From positions 421,543 through 485,542 of the forward strand of contig NZ_LXFU01000051.1 of assembly GCF_001657485.1 (NCBI RefSeq): a DNA stretch of 64,000 nucleotides. Reading direction: 5' to 3'. The notes beneath the pieces are model-generated. The model made no database searches. It was not told the DNA's origin and saw nothing but the letters and a program-made list of their open reading frames with translations. This document shows positions 8,859 through 18,419 of the stretch, one piece after another (the first letter of the stretch is position 1; each line of letters begins with the position of its first letter). The stretch is from Rhizobium sp. WYCCWR10014. GTDB lineage: Bacteria > Pseudomonadota > Alphaproteobacteria > Rhizobiales > Rhizobiaceae. The position numbers and the translations under genes are program-made.

Positions 8859-10657
8859 CAGAACAGCTCCTCCGCGCGCTCTTCAAAAAAGCCCTTCGGC
8901 CAGCGGTCGATGAAATCTCCCTCGCGATCAACGCGAAGTGGCCGGAAGCGGACGCCATCAGTGGTGCTCTCGACATAGATCACGGCAAGATCATCCGGGG
9001 AGAGGCCTATCATCCCGGGCGGTACTTCATTCTCGCTCGTCTCGCGGATGCGTCGCAACAGGCGAAGCATGATGTGCTCGCTATGCGTTTCGACGAGCAA
9101 TGACTTGCCGGAGCCGAAGATACTCTCGCTTTTCTGAACAGCCTGGATGAACAGATCGCCCAAGCCGACCTGGATGGCGGGATGAACGTGCAACTCTGGC
9201 TGCTCAATCGCAAGAATGCCCTGCTGGCTTCGAAGGCAACCGACAATCACCGGGATCATCTGCGAAATGCCGACACCCACATCGCTCGGTGCGACGATGA
9301 TCCCCTTTTCGAAGTCGCGCAGGGTGATTTCAGAACGTCCGCTGAGCGTCGCGTATAGGTCTTGCAGGTCGCCCAGATCGTCTTCGGAAAGCCCGCGCTC
9401 AAAAAGCTGGTGGAATCGACTTGGAACCGGCACCTCTTTGAACTGGAACTTTTCAAGCCGATACCCAGTCTTTAGCCGCTCTTCTCCTCCAAGCCACGCG
9501 TTCACCTCTTCAAGAAGCTTGCCGGAAGGCTCGGTATAGAGCAAGTCCCAGGCCGCAAGGCCCTGCGCCCAGCGCGATTCATCCGGTGAGAGGCGCGGAC
9601 GAAATTTCCGGCTCGGGATTTCACGCAGCGGTCCGACATAAGTCATCCCGCTGAGATAATCGCGGACGATACGGATGGGCCCAAGAACCAGTTCGTCCAG
9701 CAAAGCGCTCAAGCCTGCCCTGCGGCGGCGTTCAAGTTCATATTTATCGACCGCAGCGCGCTCTCCGTCCTTGTTCAGCCGCGAGATCGCTGCGCTGGCT
9801 GCATAGCGTTGACGAATAAGGCTCTGATCAATCTCAACCAATTCAAGGCCGAGCGGTCGATCCAAGTCCGGCAGCGCGCCGTGGACTGTCTCGACGGCGA
9901 TCCGGAATTCGACAGTCTCGTTCTCGGTCGCGTCTGCGGAGGTTTCACGAGAGAGTTCCCATATCTCATTGCCGATTGGCGTCGAGAATGGATCGTCAAA
10001 GTAGCCTTCTTCTGCATCCTCAACCAGTTCATCGTACACTTCCTCAACGAACTCAGCGTCGTCGTCCGGGATGGTGGTCGCTTGCAGTAGCGGATGCGCA
10101 AAATTGAAGGCCGTCAAATGTGCTCGGCCTTGCTGAGCTGGCGAGTGAAGCTCCGCGACCGTGGAGCCATCAATCTCCACTGATGCCTTTGCTATGAACG
10201 GCGCTTGGAGCAAGTCACTCCAGCGAGCTTCGATGCCCAAGGCGATTTCCTGGACGATCGCGTACTCTTTCAGTTCTGTATTCTCGCCGACGAGGTAGCG
10301 GATCCCAAGATTCTTAAAATTTGGGTCGTCAAGGCTTTCTCCGGAATTCAGCGGCAAGCGCTCGCTGCCTTGATCATCTCGCAGGTCAATGCAAACTTTC
10401 ATCTTGATGGCGCGATTGAGGTCATGGCCGTGTACCAGCGTCGCAAACCCTCCCAGATCAATCAGGCCGCCAGCGATTGTCTGGTCTGGGTCCGCGTTTC
10501 GGCGTTCAAGGATTTCGCGCAGATAGTGTAGCGATTGAAGGATCGTGCTTTTGCCGGCGCTGTTCGGGCCGAATAGCAGCGTGATCGGCTTCAGATCGAT
10601 GACCTGTGCGGCGCCAATCCCCTTGAAGTTTTCGATTTCGATTCTGGAAAGCCTCAT
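8858..10657 (-). CDS. AAA/ABC-type ATPase, DUF3696-like (defence-associated)
   Basis: A 599-residue OLD/RecF-type ATPase. The N-terminus reads IEIENFKGIG and is followed by Walker A GPNSAGKST (residues 30-38). A long insertion comes next. The C-terminal half has ILAIEQPELHVHP (Walker B with the D-loop) and SLLVETHSEHIMLRL, ending in the DUF3696-type tail. No TOPRIM nuclease motif is visible, so nuclease or other effector activity would have to come from a partner. It overlaps the upstream GIY-YIG gene by ATGA and the downstream gene by one base, so the three form a translationally coupled set. Such ATPases are sensors in several anti-phage systems. The specific system is not recognised. Confidence 0.85.
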   Translation of the reverse strand: MRLSRIEIENFKGIGAAQVIDLKPITLLFGPNSAGKSTILQSLHYLREILERRNADPDQTIAGGLIDLGGFATLVHGHDLNRAIKMKVCIDLRDDQGSERLPLNSGESLDDPNFKNLGIRYLVGENTELKEYAIVQEIALGIEARWSDLLQAPFIAKASVEIDGSTVAELHSPAQQGRAHLTAFNFAHPLLQATTIPDDDAEFVEEVYDELVEDAEEGYFDDPFSTPIGNEIWELSRETSADATENETVEFRIAVETVHGALPDLDRPLGLELVEIDQSLIRQRYAASAAISRLNKDGERAAVDKYELERRRRAGLSALLDELVLGPIRIVRDYLSGMTYVGPLREIPSRKFRPRLSPDESRWAQGLAAWDLLYTEPSGKLLEEVNAWLGGEERLKTGYRLEKFQFKEVPVPSRFHQLFERGLSEDDLGDLQDLYATLSGRSEITLRDFEKGIIVAPSDVGVGISQMIPVIVGCLRSQQGILAIEQPELHVHPAIQVGLGDLFIQAVQKSESIFGSGKSLLVETHSEHIMLRLLRRIRETSENEVPPGMIGLSPDDLAVIYVESTTDGVRFRPLRVDREGDFIDRWPKGFFEERAEELF

Positions 10658-11214
10658 GGATCAAAATGCCCTAAATTTGGAAAGTGCTCAGTGAATGCAT
10701 CTCGTACCGCGCTCCATTGGGCAGCGTCGCAATTCTTTCTGCTGTGGACCACGTTCAGTACAGAATAACCCGCCGCCACCAGCGCATCTCGCAGCTGTTT
10801 TTCCAGCGCAGCCACCTTGTCCCGAACTGGGATGTGCCGCAGCATCTGATCGGCACGAAGTTGGTCCTTGGTCATTCCGATTTCCGGAAAAATCGGACCA
10901 TATGAGATCAGTTCGAACTGATGGCAGTTCTCGGGTTCTACCCCAGCTTCAGTCAGCAGCCTTCGCAAGCTGTTTGCGGCCTTGGAGAACCCAAGGTGCT
11001 GTCCCATGCGGGTGTAGGGCGCGGTGGCGTGGGGGCTGCTGCTGTCACCGGTGCGGCCCACATAGAGCCGCTCTCCCTTGGGCGTCTGGACGCGCCAGAC
11101 ATATAGCCAGAATCCTCGCTGGAGCATTGGGCCGGGAAGCGTCAGGCGGTGGAGGCTGGCCGCCGTGGTGGCCTCGCTAGGGGGCTGGTCGTCCGGAAGG
11201 GGCTGGATGCTCAT
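10654..11214 (-). CDS. GIY-YIG-like nuclease-fold protein
   Basis: A 186-residue protein. Residues 34-75 read GFWLYVWRVQTPKGERLYVGRTGD and continue to RMGQHLG. This matches the GIY-YIG core: WLY and LYVG strands, then the Arg helix. The helix VAALEKQLRDAL could supply the catalytic Glu. GIY-YIG domains are small endonucleases. It starts 10 bases after the hsdS stop, with AGGA as ribosome site, and overlaps the ATPase gene by ATGA. It thus links the restriction genes to the ATPase pair. The domain call rests on motif reading only. Confidence 0.7.
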   Translation of the reverse strand: MSIQPLPDDQPPSEATTAASLHRLTLPGPMLQRGFWLYVWRVQTPKGERLYVGRTGDSSSPHATAPYTRMGQHLGFSKAANSLRRLLTEAGVEPENCHQFELISYGPIFPEIGMTKDQLRADQMLRHIPVRDKVAALEKQLRDALVAAGYSVLNVVHSRKNCDAAQWSAVRDAFTEHFPNLGHFDP

Positions 11215-11223
11215 GCCATGGTC

Positions 11224-12366
11224 CTACAGGTCACCGGCAAAGGCGCGTTGGGAGAGGGCAGCAAAGAGGTCACTTGCCATAACCTTCTGGTCCAGTAGCC
11301 GATTGTTTGCCGCGACGTGCTTTTCAAAGATTTGCCCAAACCTCGTCTGCTCATCAGGGGCCGGCCTGAGGAATTCTATCTTCTGGAACTCCCCTTTGCT
11401 TATCATCCCCTTCATTGAGTTAGTTGATGACCTCAAGACCAGTTGTTTTCCGATCAGGAACTGCACGTAAAGAAAATAAACATTCACATCGGGATTGGGG
11501 ATGATCGCGTTTATCTGTTGGTTAAACGCCACCGGACGGTTTGCAATTGCAGCCCGCCCAATACTCGATGGGCTTCCTGCTATGCATGTTACAAGGATTG
11601 AACCTTTGGGGACAATCCTGCCAATTGTGCGCCCTCTTTCGGAAAGACCTTCGACAGCTCGGGTCACAAAGTGCTCGTTGGTGTTAACGTTGTCGGACTT
11701 GATCCATTCGATTGCATCGCCGAAGTTCCCGGGATCAGACCGTGGCGGTGTGTTGCCAGTCACGATCCTGCCAAATTTTCCCAAAGGTTGGCTGGGCAAA
11801 TTCTTGGCGTTTGTAAGGGGATCACCAAACATCTCCAGAAACACCGACGCGAGGAAGTCATCCGCCAAGGCGAGGGTCTGTTCGCGTTTGCGGCGGATGG
11901 CGTCGGCCTTATCCAATATCGCCGCGATCCGTCGTTGTTCAATTGGATCAATCAGTGGGAAGTTGATATCCTCCAGCTTGGCCTTGTCAACGTGGGGGAT
12001 AGTGGCCCCACGGCTCTGCGCCTCTTGGTTCAGTTTTGGGAAGAGGCTATCAAGCATACGGCCCAGGAAGCGAGGGTTCCAACGATCAGGTTCTTTCAGT
12101 CGCAACCGCGACACAGTGCTGCCGATTGCGCCGGCAACACCGTAGCCGACCGTCCCAGCATTGGCCCCGTCCCATATTATGCAAAGATCGTCGCCCGTAA
12201 CCACCACTGGCTTCGGATCGATAGCGAATTTGGTAGGGGCCATACCGCGAACTTCGTCAATCTGGATGTAGGGATGCGATCCAGGGATAAAGGTGTCCGA
12301 AGTCGCTGCGGCCTTCTTGCCCTTACGGATGTCGAAAACCTCCCCGAGCTTCTTAGTCTTCGTCAT
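11224..12366 (-). CDS. hsdS: type I restriction-modification specificity subunit HsdS
   Basis: A 380-residue HsdS protein with two target-recognition domains. The first ends in the conserved central helix (LIDPIEQRRIAAILDKADAIRRKREQ, residues about 136-161). The second begins at QPLGKFGRIVTGNTPP and ends in a second spacer helix (FGQIFEKHVAANNRLLDQK). HsdS binds the bipartite DNA target and recruits HsdM and HsdR. Its start overlaps the hsdM stop by four bases, so it is translated with hsdM. The target sequence cannot be predicted from sequence alone. Confidence 0.93.
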   Translation of the reverse strand: MTKTKKLGEVFDIRKGKKAAATSDTFIPGSHPYIQIDEVRGMAPTKFAIDPKPVVVTGDDLCIIWDGANAGTVGYGVAGAIGSTVSRLRLKEPDRWNPRFLGRMLDSLFPKLNQEAQSRGATIPHVDKAKLEDINFPLIDPIEQRRIAAILDKADAIRRKREQTLALADDFLASVFLEMFGDPLTNAKNLPSQPLGKFGRIVTGNTPPRSDPGNFGDAIEWIKSDNVNTNEHFVTRAVEGLSERGRTIGRIVPKGSILVTCIAGSPSSIGRAAIANRPVAFNQQINAIIPNPDVNVYFLYVQFLIGKQLVLRSSTNSMKGMISKGEFQKIEFLRPAPDEQTRFGQIFEKHVAANNRLLDQKVMASDLFAALSQRAFAGDL

Positions 12367-13886
12367 CCCAGCAGTTCCTCAAGCTCTGCCAAGTCCGACG
12401 CAATGTCATCGTTTAGCTTTTTCATTCGGTCCAAGACAACCAACGGGGCATCGTAGGTCTGGGCCACATGAACCCGTACTTTGTATTTCCCCAGTGACAG
12501 ATCGTAATTCGAATCCCTGATCTCCTGGGCCGATACGAAGAAGGCTTTCTGCGTTCGGTCGGTATCGCGGCTCGCGTCTTTGTTCCGCCATGCTGCTAGA
12601 CATGCGGGGAGGTCGTTGGCCGATATGGGTTCCCGCTTGTCATCCAGCGAAAGGCCGTCAGCCTCGACATCGTAAAAAAACACGTCATCCGTCCGCCCAC
12701 CCTTGGTGAAAACAAGTATGCCGGTGCTGACCCCGGCATAGGGTTTGAACACGCCTGAGGGCAGCGAAATCACCGCCTCCAACTGGTTGTGATCCAAGAG
12801 CAACTTTCGCAGGGCAACGTGGGCAGTAGACGAGCCGAACAGAACACCGTCTGGCACGATGGTCGCCGAGCGCCCACCGGTCTTGAGCATGCGCAGGATG
12901 AGCACGAGGAAAAGCAGTTCCGTCTTCTTCGTCTTCACTTTACGCAAGAGTGAGGCATGGACATCCTCAAAATCTAGCTGACCCTTAAAGGGTGGATTCG
13001 CTAGGATGACGTTGAAGCCATCGGCAGCGGCCGTCGGGAACTTGTCGGTGAAGCCTGCGCTCAACGTGTCCTGATAATGGATGTCGGGGTTATCGACGCC
13101 ATGCAGCATGAGATTCATGGCCGCGATACGGAGCATCGTGGCGTCGAAATCGAAGCCATGGAACATGCCGCTGCGAATATGCTCGCGGTGATCCTCCAGT
13201 AGGTCGCCGGTGTAGGTCTTTTCCGTCTTGCCTGTCTCGGGATCGGTCTCTTCCAGAACTCCCTCAGGCGAGGTGTATTTTTCCAGAAGATACTGCATCG
13301 TTTCGACAAGGAATCCGCCGGTGCCGCACGATGGATCGCCGATCACGTCGGTAGGTTTCGGTTCCAGCAAATCGACCATCATCCGGATGATATGGCGCGG
13401 CGTGCGAAACTGGCCATTGATGCCGGCGGTCGTCAGCTTGCTGAGCAGGTACTCGTAGAGATCGCCCTTAGCGTCGCCTTCGGTAAGCGGCAGTTGGTCG
13501 ATCATGCTGACCGCTTTCACCAGAAGGCTCGGCTTCTGGATCATGAGCTGCGCGTCCTTCATGAATTCCGCGAAGGCAGTGCCACTCGTTGATGATTTCC
13601 TGAAATGCGGAAATACCTTGTCCCGGACCAAAGGCAGCATGGCGTCAGCGCCCAAGTGCCGGAACTGCGACCAGCGCAGGCTCTGCTCGTCACCCGAGAA
13701 CCGCTTCTGAAACGATGTGCCAGTACGCTTCAAGCGGTTCTCGTCGCGCGTTTCGTTGATGTCGAGCAGACGCGCAAACATGAGGAACGTGATTTGCTCA
13801 ATCACGGTCAACGGGTTGGTGATGCCGCCCTGCCAGAACTCGGTCCAGAGTGCGTCCACCCTGCGCTTCAGGTCTCCAGTAATCAT
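12363..13886 (-). CDS. hsdM: type I restriction-modification methyltransferase HsdM
   Basis: A 507-residue N6-adenine DNA methyltransferase. It has the helical HsdM N-terminal domain (residues 1-140), SAM-binding motif I DPSCGTGGFL, and catalytic motif IV NPPF in ILANPPFKG. It methylates the host copy of the HsdS target. The gene begins one base after the hsdR stop and overlaps hsdS by four bases, giving the order hsdR-hsdM-hsdS. The length is typical of the family, and no missing motif is seen. Confidence 0.95.
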   Translation of the reverse strand: MITGDLKRRVDALWTEFWQGGITNPLTVIEQITFLMFARLLDINETRDENRLKRTGTSFQKRFSGDEQSLRWSQFRHLGADAMLPLVRDKVFPHFRKSSTSGTAFAEFMKDAQLMIQKPSLLVKAVSMIDQLPLTEGDAKGDLYEYLLSKLTTAGINGQFRTPRHIIRMMVDLLEPKPTDVIGDPSCGTGGFLVETMQYLLEKYTSPEGVLEETDPETGKTEKTYTGDLLEDHREHIRSGMFHGFDFDATMLRIAAMNLMLHGVDNPDIHYQDTLSAGFTDKFPTAAADGFNVILANPPFKGQLDFEDVHASLLRKVKTKKTELLFLVLILRMLKTGGRSATIVPDGVLFGSSTAHVALRKLLLDHNQLEAVISLPSGVFKPYAGVSTGILVFTKGGRTDDVFFYDVEADGLSLDDKREPISANDLPACLAAWRNKDASRDTDRTQKAFFVSAQEIRDSNYDLSLGKYKVRVHVAQTYDAPLVVLDRMKKLNDDIASDLAELEELLG

Positions 13887-16800
13887 TTAGTCATTCGTCC
13901 TTTCAGGAGAGTCTTTTGTTGCCGCATCGCCCGCTGGAGGCGGTGCGAACGCGGTCAGGATTTTGAGGAGATCGTCGATCTCCTCTGTCTTTTCGAAGAC
14001 GCCATCCAGTCCGTCCGCGTCTACAACGGTAAATGGCTGCTCATAGAGGCGGTCCACAGTTACAGACCCAAAACGGGCAATGTGGTTCTGAAGCAACCCG
14101 AGGAAGCGCGTTTGCTTCGCCGTGAGGCTAGGATGTCGGCGCGCAAATTCGGCGAACCGGGCGGCAACCGCTTCTGGGTCCAGCCCAACGATTGACCGGA
14201 TCGCGAACTCAAGTGGAACCGCTGTGCCGGCGAAGAACTCTTCGAGCACGTCACGGCTTGCGTTCGGGCTTTGTATCAGAATGAGCGAAACAAGAGCCTG
14301 AATATCGGCTTCAGAAACGGCCTCACCCGCGTGAATTTTTCTGAGAGTGGGGTTGGTATCGAAGTGCCGCTTCAGTTCGGCCTCGATGATTTCCTGGTAT
14401 GCCCTCATGTCAACAGTCTTGAGACTCGTCGCTCGACGACTTGTCTGGAAGCCAGCGGCATCTTCCTTCACGTCGATGACCTTCGCCGGCAGCGACGTGG
14501 CGCCCCGGCGGTCACGGTGATGCATGATTTCCCTCAGCGGTGTGCGCACCGATTCCAGGTCGGCGACGGTCATGCCGTTCCAGAACTCATCGGATTTGAC
14601 CCGCTTGATAACTTCCGCCTTCTCCCGGACGGGGTTGAGGTGCATCTGTAGAGCCGAAAGCCGGTCGAGCAGTTCGATTTTCAGATCTGCAACGTCCGCC
14701 GACTTGCGCAGCACTGCTATCTGGGTGCGTGTTATCAAGAGATCCAAAGCATAGGCATCGCTCAACCCGCGAATGTTCCGCCATTGCATAAGCGGTGCTA
14801 CGACCTGTCGAAGCATCGCAACGGCCGCGGGCGCGAAAGATCTCAGCGTCGCCGGATCTGACAGCGCCCGCTTCTCGCGCCACTTTTCACGGACTGAGAC
14901 TGACTCCTCGGGTAGCGCCTCTATGTCCTTGGCGATGAGTTCGATCACGTTGTCAAAGATCGCAACTTCGCTCGTGCGAAGCGCTATCTCGGCGAGTAGG
15001 ACCCGTTCTTCGAATACCAGTTGAAGCAACGGCTTTGACTGGGTGGGCTCGGCGGGGCGAAAGCCCATTTCAAAGCGCTCGAAGTTCCCCCAATGATCAA
15101 ATATCCGGAATATTTTCTTGTCCTTGCCGGGACCGAACAGGTCGGGCTTCAGGCGCGTTCCACGTCCGATCATCTGCCAGAACTTGACAGGCGAACGGAC
15201 TGGTTTGGCGAAGACAAGGTTAAGGATTTCCGGGATGTCGATGCCTGTATCGAGCATGTCGACCGAGATTGCGATGGTGAGCTCGGAGTTTGCGCCGTCG
15301 CCCTTGAAATCGTCGATTAGCTGCTCTGCGCGCGGGTCATAATTATCGATCACCTGGCAGAAACGCCCGCCGTACTGCGGATACATCTCATCGAACATCT
15401 GTCGCATGAGCACAGCATGTTGATGGTTCCGGGCGAAAATGATGCTCTTACCTGGAAGCTGGCCAGTAGCGTCACGCAGACCGTTTTCCATGAGATTGCG
15501 AAGAATCGCGCGGTTGGTGTCCTTATTATAGATGATTTTGTCGATCTGCTCTGATGAGAAATCGTACTGTGCCGGATCCTCGCCCTGTTCCTCAAGCTCC
15601 TGAATCTGCTCTTTCGTCAGGATATCGAGCCTGATCCCTTCGCGCAGAAACTGCGTCGTATGCTCGAAGACTTCAAACGGCGTGAGGAACCTGTCCTGAA
15701 CGGCCTGTTCGAGATCGTAGTTCGATGTCGGCAATTGCGCTTCGCAGCCGAACAGGCTGAATGTATTACGCGACACGAAATCAATCGGGGTCGCCGTCAA
15801 GCCGATCTGAAGGCAGTCGAAATAATGAAACATGTCGCCATATACATTGTAGATGCTTCGATGCGACTCATCGGCGATGATCAAGTCGAAGAAACCAACA
15901 TCGAAGGACTGGTAGACCTTCTGCATGGCGGGATATGTTGCCAGGAATATCCGCTCGCTCGCCGATGTGTTCACTCGCGAGTTGACGATGCGAATGGGAT
16001 CTGACAGGAAATCGCCGAAAGCATTTTTGGCCTGCTTGCGCAATTCACGACGATCGCAAAGAAACAACACGCGCTTGACCCAGCCGGCGCGAACAAGCAA
16101 TTCCGCCAGCGCTATGGCAACGCGGGTCTTACCGGTGCCGGTTGCCTGAACGACGAGCGCTTTCCGATGGCCATCGGTAAACCGTTCTGACACGCGCTTG
16201 ATCGCCTCAATCTGATAAAGACGATTGACGACAGCGGCATTTGGTTCAAGCGAGTTGAGCGGCTTCCTGCTCGACCGCTGAAAATTCACGAGGTACTGCA
16301 GGCTATCCTTCGAATAGTAGCCGAACACTTTCCGCGGCGGATAACCTAGAACGTCGTCCCACATCCAGATGTCGTACCCGTTGGTGTAGAAGATGACCGG
16401 GCGCCGTCCGTGCATCTTCTCAAGGCCATCAGCATACAGTTTGGCTTGTTGCCTTCCCCGCTCCGGGTCCACAGCAGTCTTCTTAGCCTCTATGACCGCG
16501 AGAGGATTCCCGTTGTCATCCCAGAGCACATAGTCGGCATAGCCGAGGCCCGAGGCAGTGGGCTGATGTTTGACCTCAATCTCTTTGCCGACCTCCGCCG
16601 TACTGGCGTTGGCAGGACCAACGCTCCAGTTGGCAGTGGCAAGCAGGCTATCGATAATACGGACACGGGTCGTCGCCTCATTGAACGCCAGCAGGTTGGC
16701 AGTTGCCGCGCCGGATGACGCCAGCGACTGAATCTCTTCAACTCTCTTTTCCGCTGTCACGGCGGCTTCGCGCGCGGCTTCCAGTTCGCGAAGAAGCGCT

Positions 16801-17303
16801 TCCATTTGTGCTTCTTGAGCGGCCAGCTTCTCCAGGACCTGGCGCTTCTCGCGCTTTAGTTGACCTTTGCTCTCATCGACAGCTTCCGCCATCGGTTGCA
16901 CAAAGGCTGGGATCAAGGCTGCATCGCCTTTGCCAAACTGCACGAAAAGCCAGCGGCCCAAGTCGAACGCTTCTTGAAGTAGCCAGAGAGCGCTTCGAAC
17001 AGTCGCGGGCTCACCGTGCGCAGCCTTGTTGCCGTGAATTCGAAGGGCGTGAAGCTTGTCGAGCACTACCTTCGGCGTAATGGCTACAAAAGACTGGTTG
17101 GTCAGCAGATCAACGAAGGCCGGCCGCTCGGGCTTGGGCAAACTCAAGTCACGATAGATGTCCTTAGTAAGGTTCTCAGCAAAAAGCCGCAGTTTTACGA
17201 GCGCGCTCACGGGGTCGTCGTGCGCGTACGCCTCGGCGAAGCCGCCAAGCGATGCGAGTTCCGGCCAAGCTCCGCGAAGGATTTCAAAGTTGCGAGATTT
17301 CAT
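13887..17303 (-). CDS. hsdR: type I restriction endonuclease subunit HsdR
   Basis: A 1,138-residue restriction/translocation subunit of the EcoEI/EcoKI type. It has an N-terminal DUF4145-like helical domain (residues 1-130), then a coiled coil rich in Lys/Glu/Ala. A PD-(D/E)xK nuclease follows (YADYVLWDDNG and AVIEAKK). The SF2 helicase motor has Walker A QATGTGKTRVA and the DESH box (DESHRSIYN), and a C-terminal EcoEI_R-type domain ends the protein. The ribosome site GGAG lies 8 bases or so before the ATG. The WYL regulator lies 115 bases upstream on the same strand and may control the whole operon. Confidence 0.95.
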   Translation of the reverse strand: MKSRNFEILRGAWPELASLGGFAEAYAHDDPVSALVKLRLFAENLTKDIYRDLSLPKPERPAFVDLLTNQSFVAITPKVVLDKLHALRIHGNKAAHGEPATVRSALWLLQEAFDLGRWLFVQFGKGDAALIPAFVQPMAEAVDESKGQLKREKRQVLEKLAAQEAQMEALLRELEAAREAAVTAEKRVEEIQSLASSGAATANLLAFNEATTRVRIIDSLLATANWSVGPANASTAEVGKEIEVKHQPTASGLGYADYVLWDDNGNPLAVIEAKKTAVDPERGRQQAKLYADGLEKMHGRRPVIFYTNGYDIWMWDDVLGYPPRKVFGYYSKDSLQYLVNFQRSSRKPLNSLEPNAAVVNRLYQIEAIKRVSERFTDGHRKALVVQATGTGKTRVAIALAELLVRAGWVKRVLFLCDRRELRKQAKNAFGDFLSDPIRIVNSRVNTSASERIFLATYPAMQKVYQSFDVGFFDLIIADESHRSIYNVYGDMFHYFDCLQIGLTATPIDFVSRNTFSLFGCEAQLPTSNYDLEQAVQDRFLTPFEVFEHTTQFLREGIRLDILTKEQIQELEEQGEDPAQYDFSSEQIDKIIYNKDTNRAILRNLMENGLRDATGQLPGKSIIFARNHQHAVLMRQMFDEMYPQYGGRFCQVIDNYDPRAEQLIDDFKGDGANSELTIAISVDMLDTGIDIPEILNLVFAKPVRSPVKFWQMIGRGTRLKPDLFGPGKDKKIFRIFDHWGNFERFEMGFRPAEPTQSKPLLQLVFEERVLLAEIALRTSEVAIFDNVIELIAKDIEALPEESVSVREKWREKRALSDPATLRSFAPAAVAMLRQVVAPLMQWRNIRGLSDAYALDLLITRTQIAVLRKSADVADLKIELLDRLSALQMHLNPVREKAEVIKRVKSDEFWNGMTVADLESVRTPLREIMHHRDRRGATSLPAKVIDVKEDAAGFQTSRRATSLKTVDMRAYQEIIEAELKRHFDTNPTLRKIHAGEAVSEADIQALVSLILIQSPNASRDVLEEFFAGTAVPLEFAIRSIVGLDPEAVAARFAEFARRHPSLTAKQTRFLGLLQNHIARFGSVTVDRLYEQPFTVVDADGLDGVFEKTEEIDDLLKILTAFAPPPAGDAATKDSPERTND

Positions 17304-17417
17304 CAGAAGGACTCCGACGGTGCGGATAAATTTGCTTTTTGATCTGAAGTAAGTCTCGCAGCTTCGTTTCCGTCGAAAGCCGAACGAAAGCCTCTCGCCA
17401 ATCCCTTGATACCCTTT

Positions 17418-18350
17418 TCAACCCGAACCATGATCATCATCGAGAGCCTGCGGCCTCCACCCCTCCTGCTCAAAGAATTCTGCGCGTGCTAATGCCGATT
17501 GCACATCGCTGTAGCTTGAAACAACTATATGTTGTCGCCGCGCAGGCTCCTTGGACGCATCTCCCAATAGACCGAGTCGGCGGAGAACGTAAAACAGCAT
17601 CGCGTATCGAACCGACAGGACACATTTGCCATCTGTCATTCCATAATCTTTAGCCACAACACTCTGCTGGCTGGGCGTGAGATTGGGATGGGGGACGATC
17701 TCAAAGCTGAAATACTCGTTCCATAGCTTGTCATGGCCCTCCGACGCTCCTGACTCGCCCGGTGCGCGGGCTTCCAGCGCCCGTGGCAGTAGGAAATCCT
17801 TGAATTTGCTGTCGATGTGGCAGAAGGCCCGCGCGTGCCAACGAAAGCCGTCATAGCCGAAGGCATGTGGCGTAATGCGGCGCCAGACCGGGTCGGGCCG
17901 CTGTTTGCTCATGGACTGGTACAGGATTTCGATCGACCGGTGGTCGCGCACCGCTTCGAGCACGGCCCGTAACACGTCTGTATTGATGTCCCGCTTCGGG
18001 GTAAGGGCGATGTCGGTCTTCGGCGGATTGGCGATCCAGGACTCAACGGGCATCGACAGCCCTTCGCCCAGCGAACGCAGCCGCGACAGGTAGGCATCTG
18101 GATCGGGCTTCAGAAAGCGCGGCTCGAAATCCTTGGCGGCGACGTAGCGCTTGCCGCTCTTGTCGTACTCCACATTCCCCGGTGCGCGCTCCTGATAGAG
18201 CGAGAGGTCTTTTGAGGCCTGCGGCACAGACACGCCGAACACGTCGATGATATCCGACCGGTTGACCCCGCCCTCCCAGAAAAGACGGAACTCGATGAAT
18301 TCGAGCCGCTGCTCCACACCCCATCGGATGCCGGGGTTTTCATTCTCCAT
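17418..18350 (-). CDS. WYL-domain transcriptional regulator (BrxR/CapW type)
   Basis: A regulator of about 310 residues with an N-terminal winged-helix region (residues 15-75, with GVSVPQASKDLSLYQE), a central WYL-like domain (VRDHRSIEILYQSMSK ... ITPHAFGYDGFRWHARAF) and a C-terminal WCX-like domain. This is the architecture of BrxR and CapW, known repressors of anti-phage operons. I prefer the ATG at 18350, with GGTGG upstream. Another ATG four codons earlier (18362) is possible. It sits between the hsd operon (same strand) and the divergent MBL/E1/patatin operon, next to a long inverted repeat that is the likely operator. It probably derepresses one or both systems on infection or DNA damage. 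Confidence 0.9.
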   Translation of the reverse strand: MENENPGIRWGVEQRLEFIEFRLFWEGGVNRSDIIDVFGVSVPQASKDLSLYQERAPGNVEYDKSGKRYVAAKDFEPRFLKPDPDAYLSRLRSLGEGLSMPVESWIANPPKTDIALTPKRDINTDVLRAVLEAVRDHRSIEILYQSMSKQRPDPVWRRITPHAFGYDGFRWHARAFCHIDSKFKDFLLPRALEARAPGESGASEGHDKLWNEYFSFEIVPHPNLTPSQQSVVAKDYGMTDGKCVLSVRYAMLFYVLRRLGLLGDASKEPARRQHIVVSSYSDVQSALARAEFFEQEGWRPQALDDDHGSG

Positions 18351-18366
18351 TGTGACCACCATAAAA

Positions 18367-18419
18367 GGGTATAGAAACTATATTGACAGCGAAACTAGAC
18401 GCGTATAGTTTCTTATCCC
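18367..18419. promoter_or_regulatory. inverted-repeat operator and promoter between WYL regulator and MBL operon
   Basis: Two 16-bp arms, GGGTATAGAAACTATA (18367-18382) and TATAGTTTCTTATCCC (18404-18419), form a nearly perfect inverted repeat across a 21-bp centre. A TTGACA (18383-18388) and TATAGT (18404-18409) lie in and beside the repeat with a short 15-bp spacer. They could be the promoter for the rightward operon. A repressor bound to the arms would block both divergent promoters. Inverted repeats like this are the known targets of WYL regulators. Confidence 0.75.

Noticed and set aside
7932..10657. PARIS or Gabija system
   Set aside because: No DUF4435/TOPRIM partner and no UvrD-like helicase is present; the partner protein has a different motif set.
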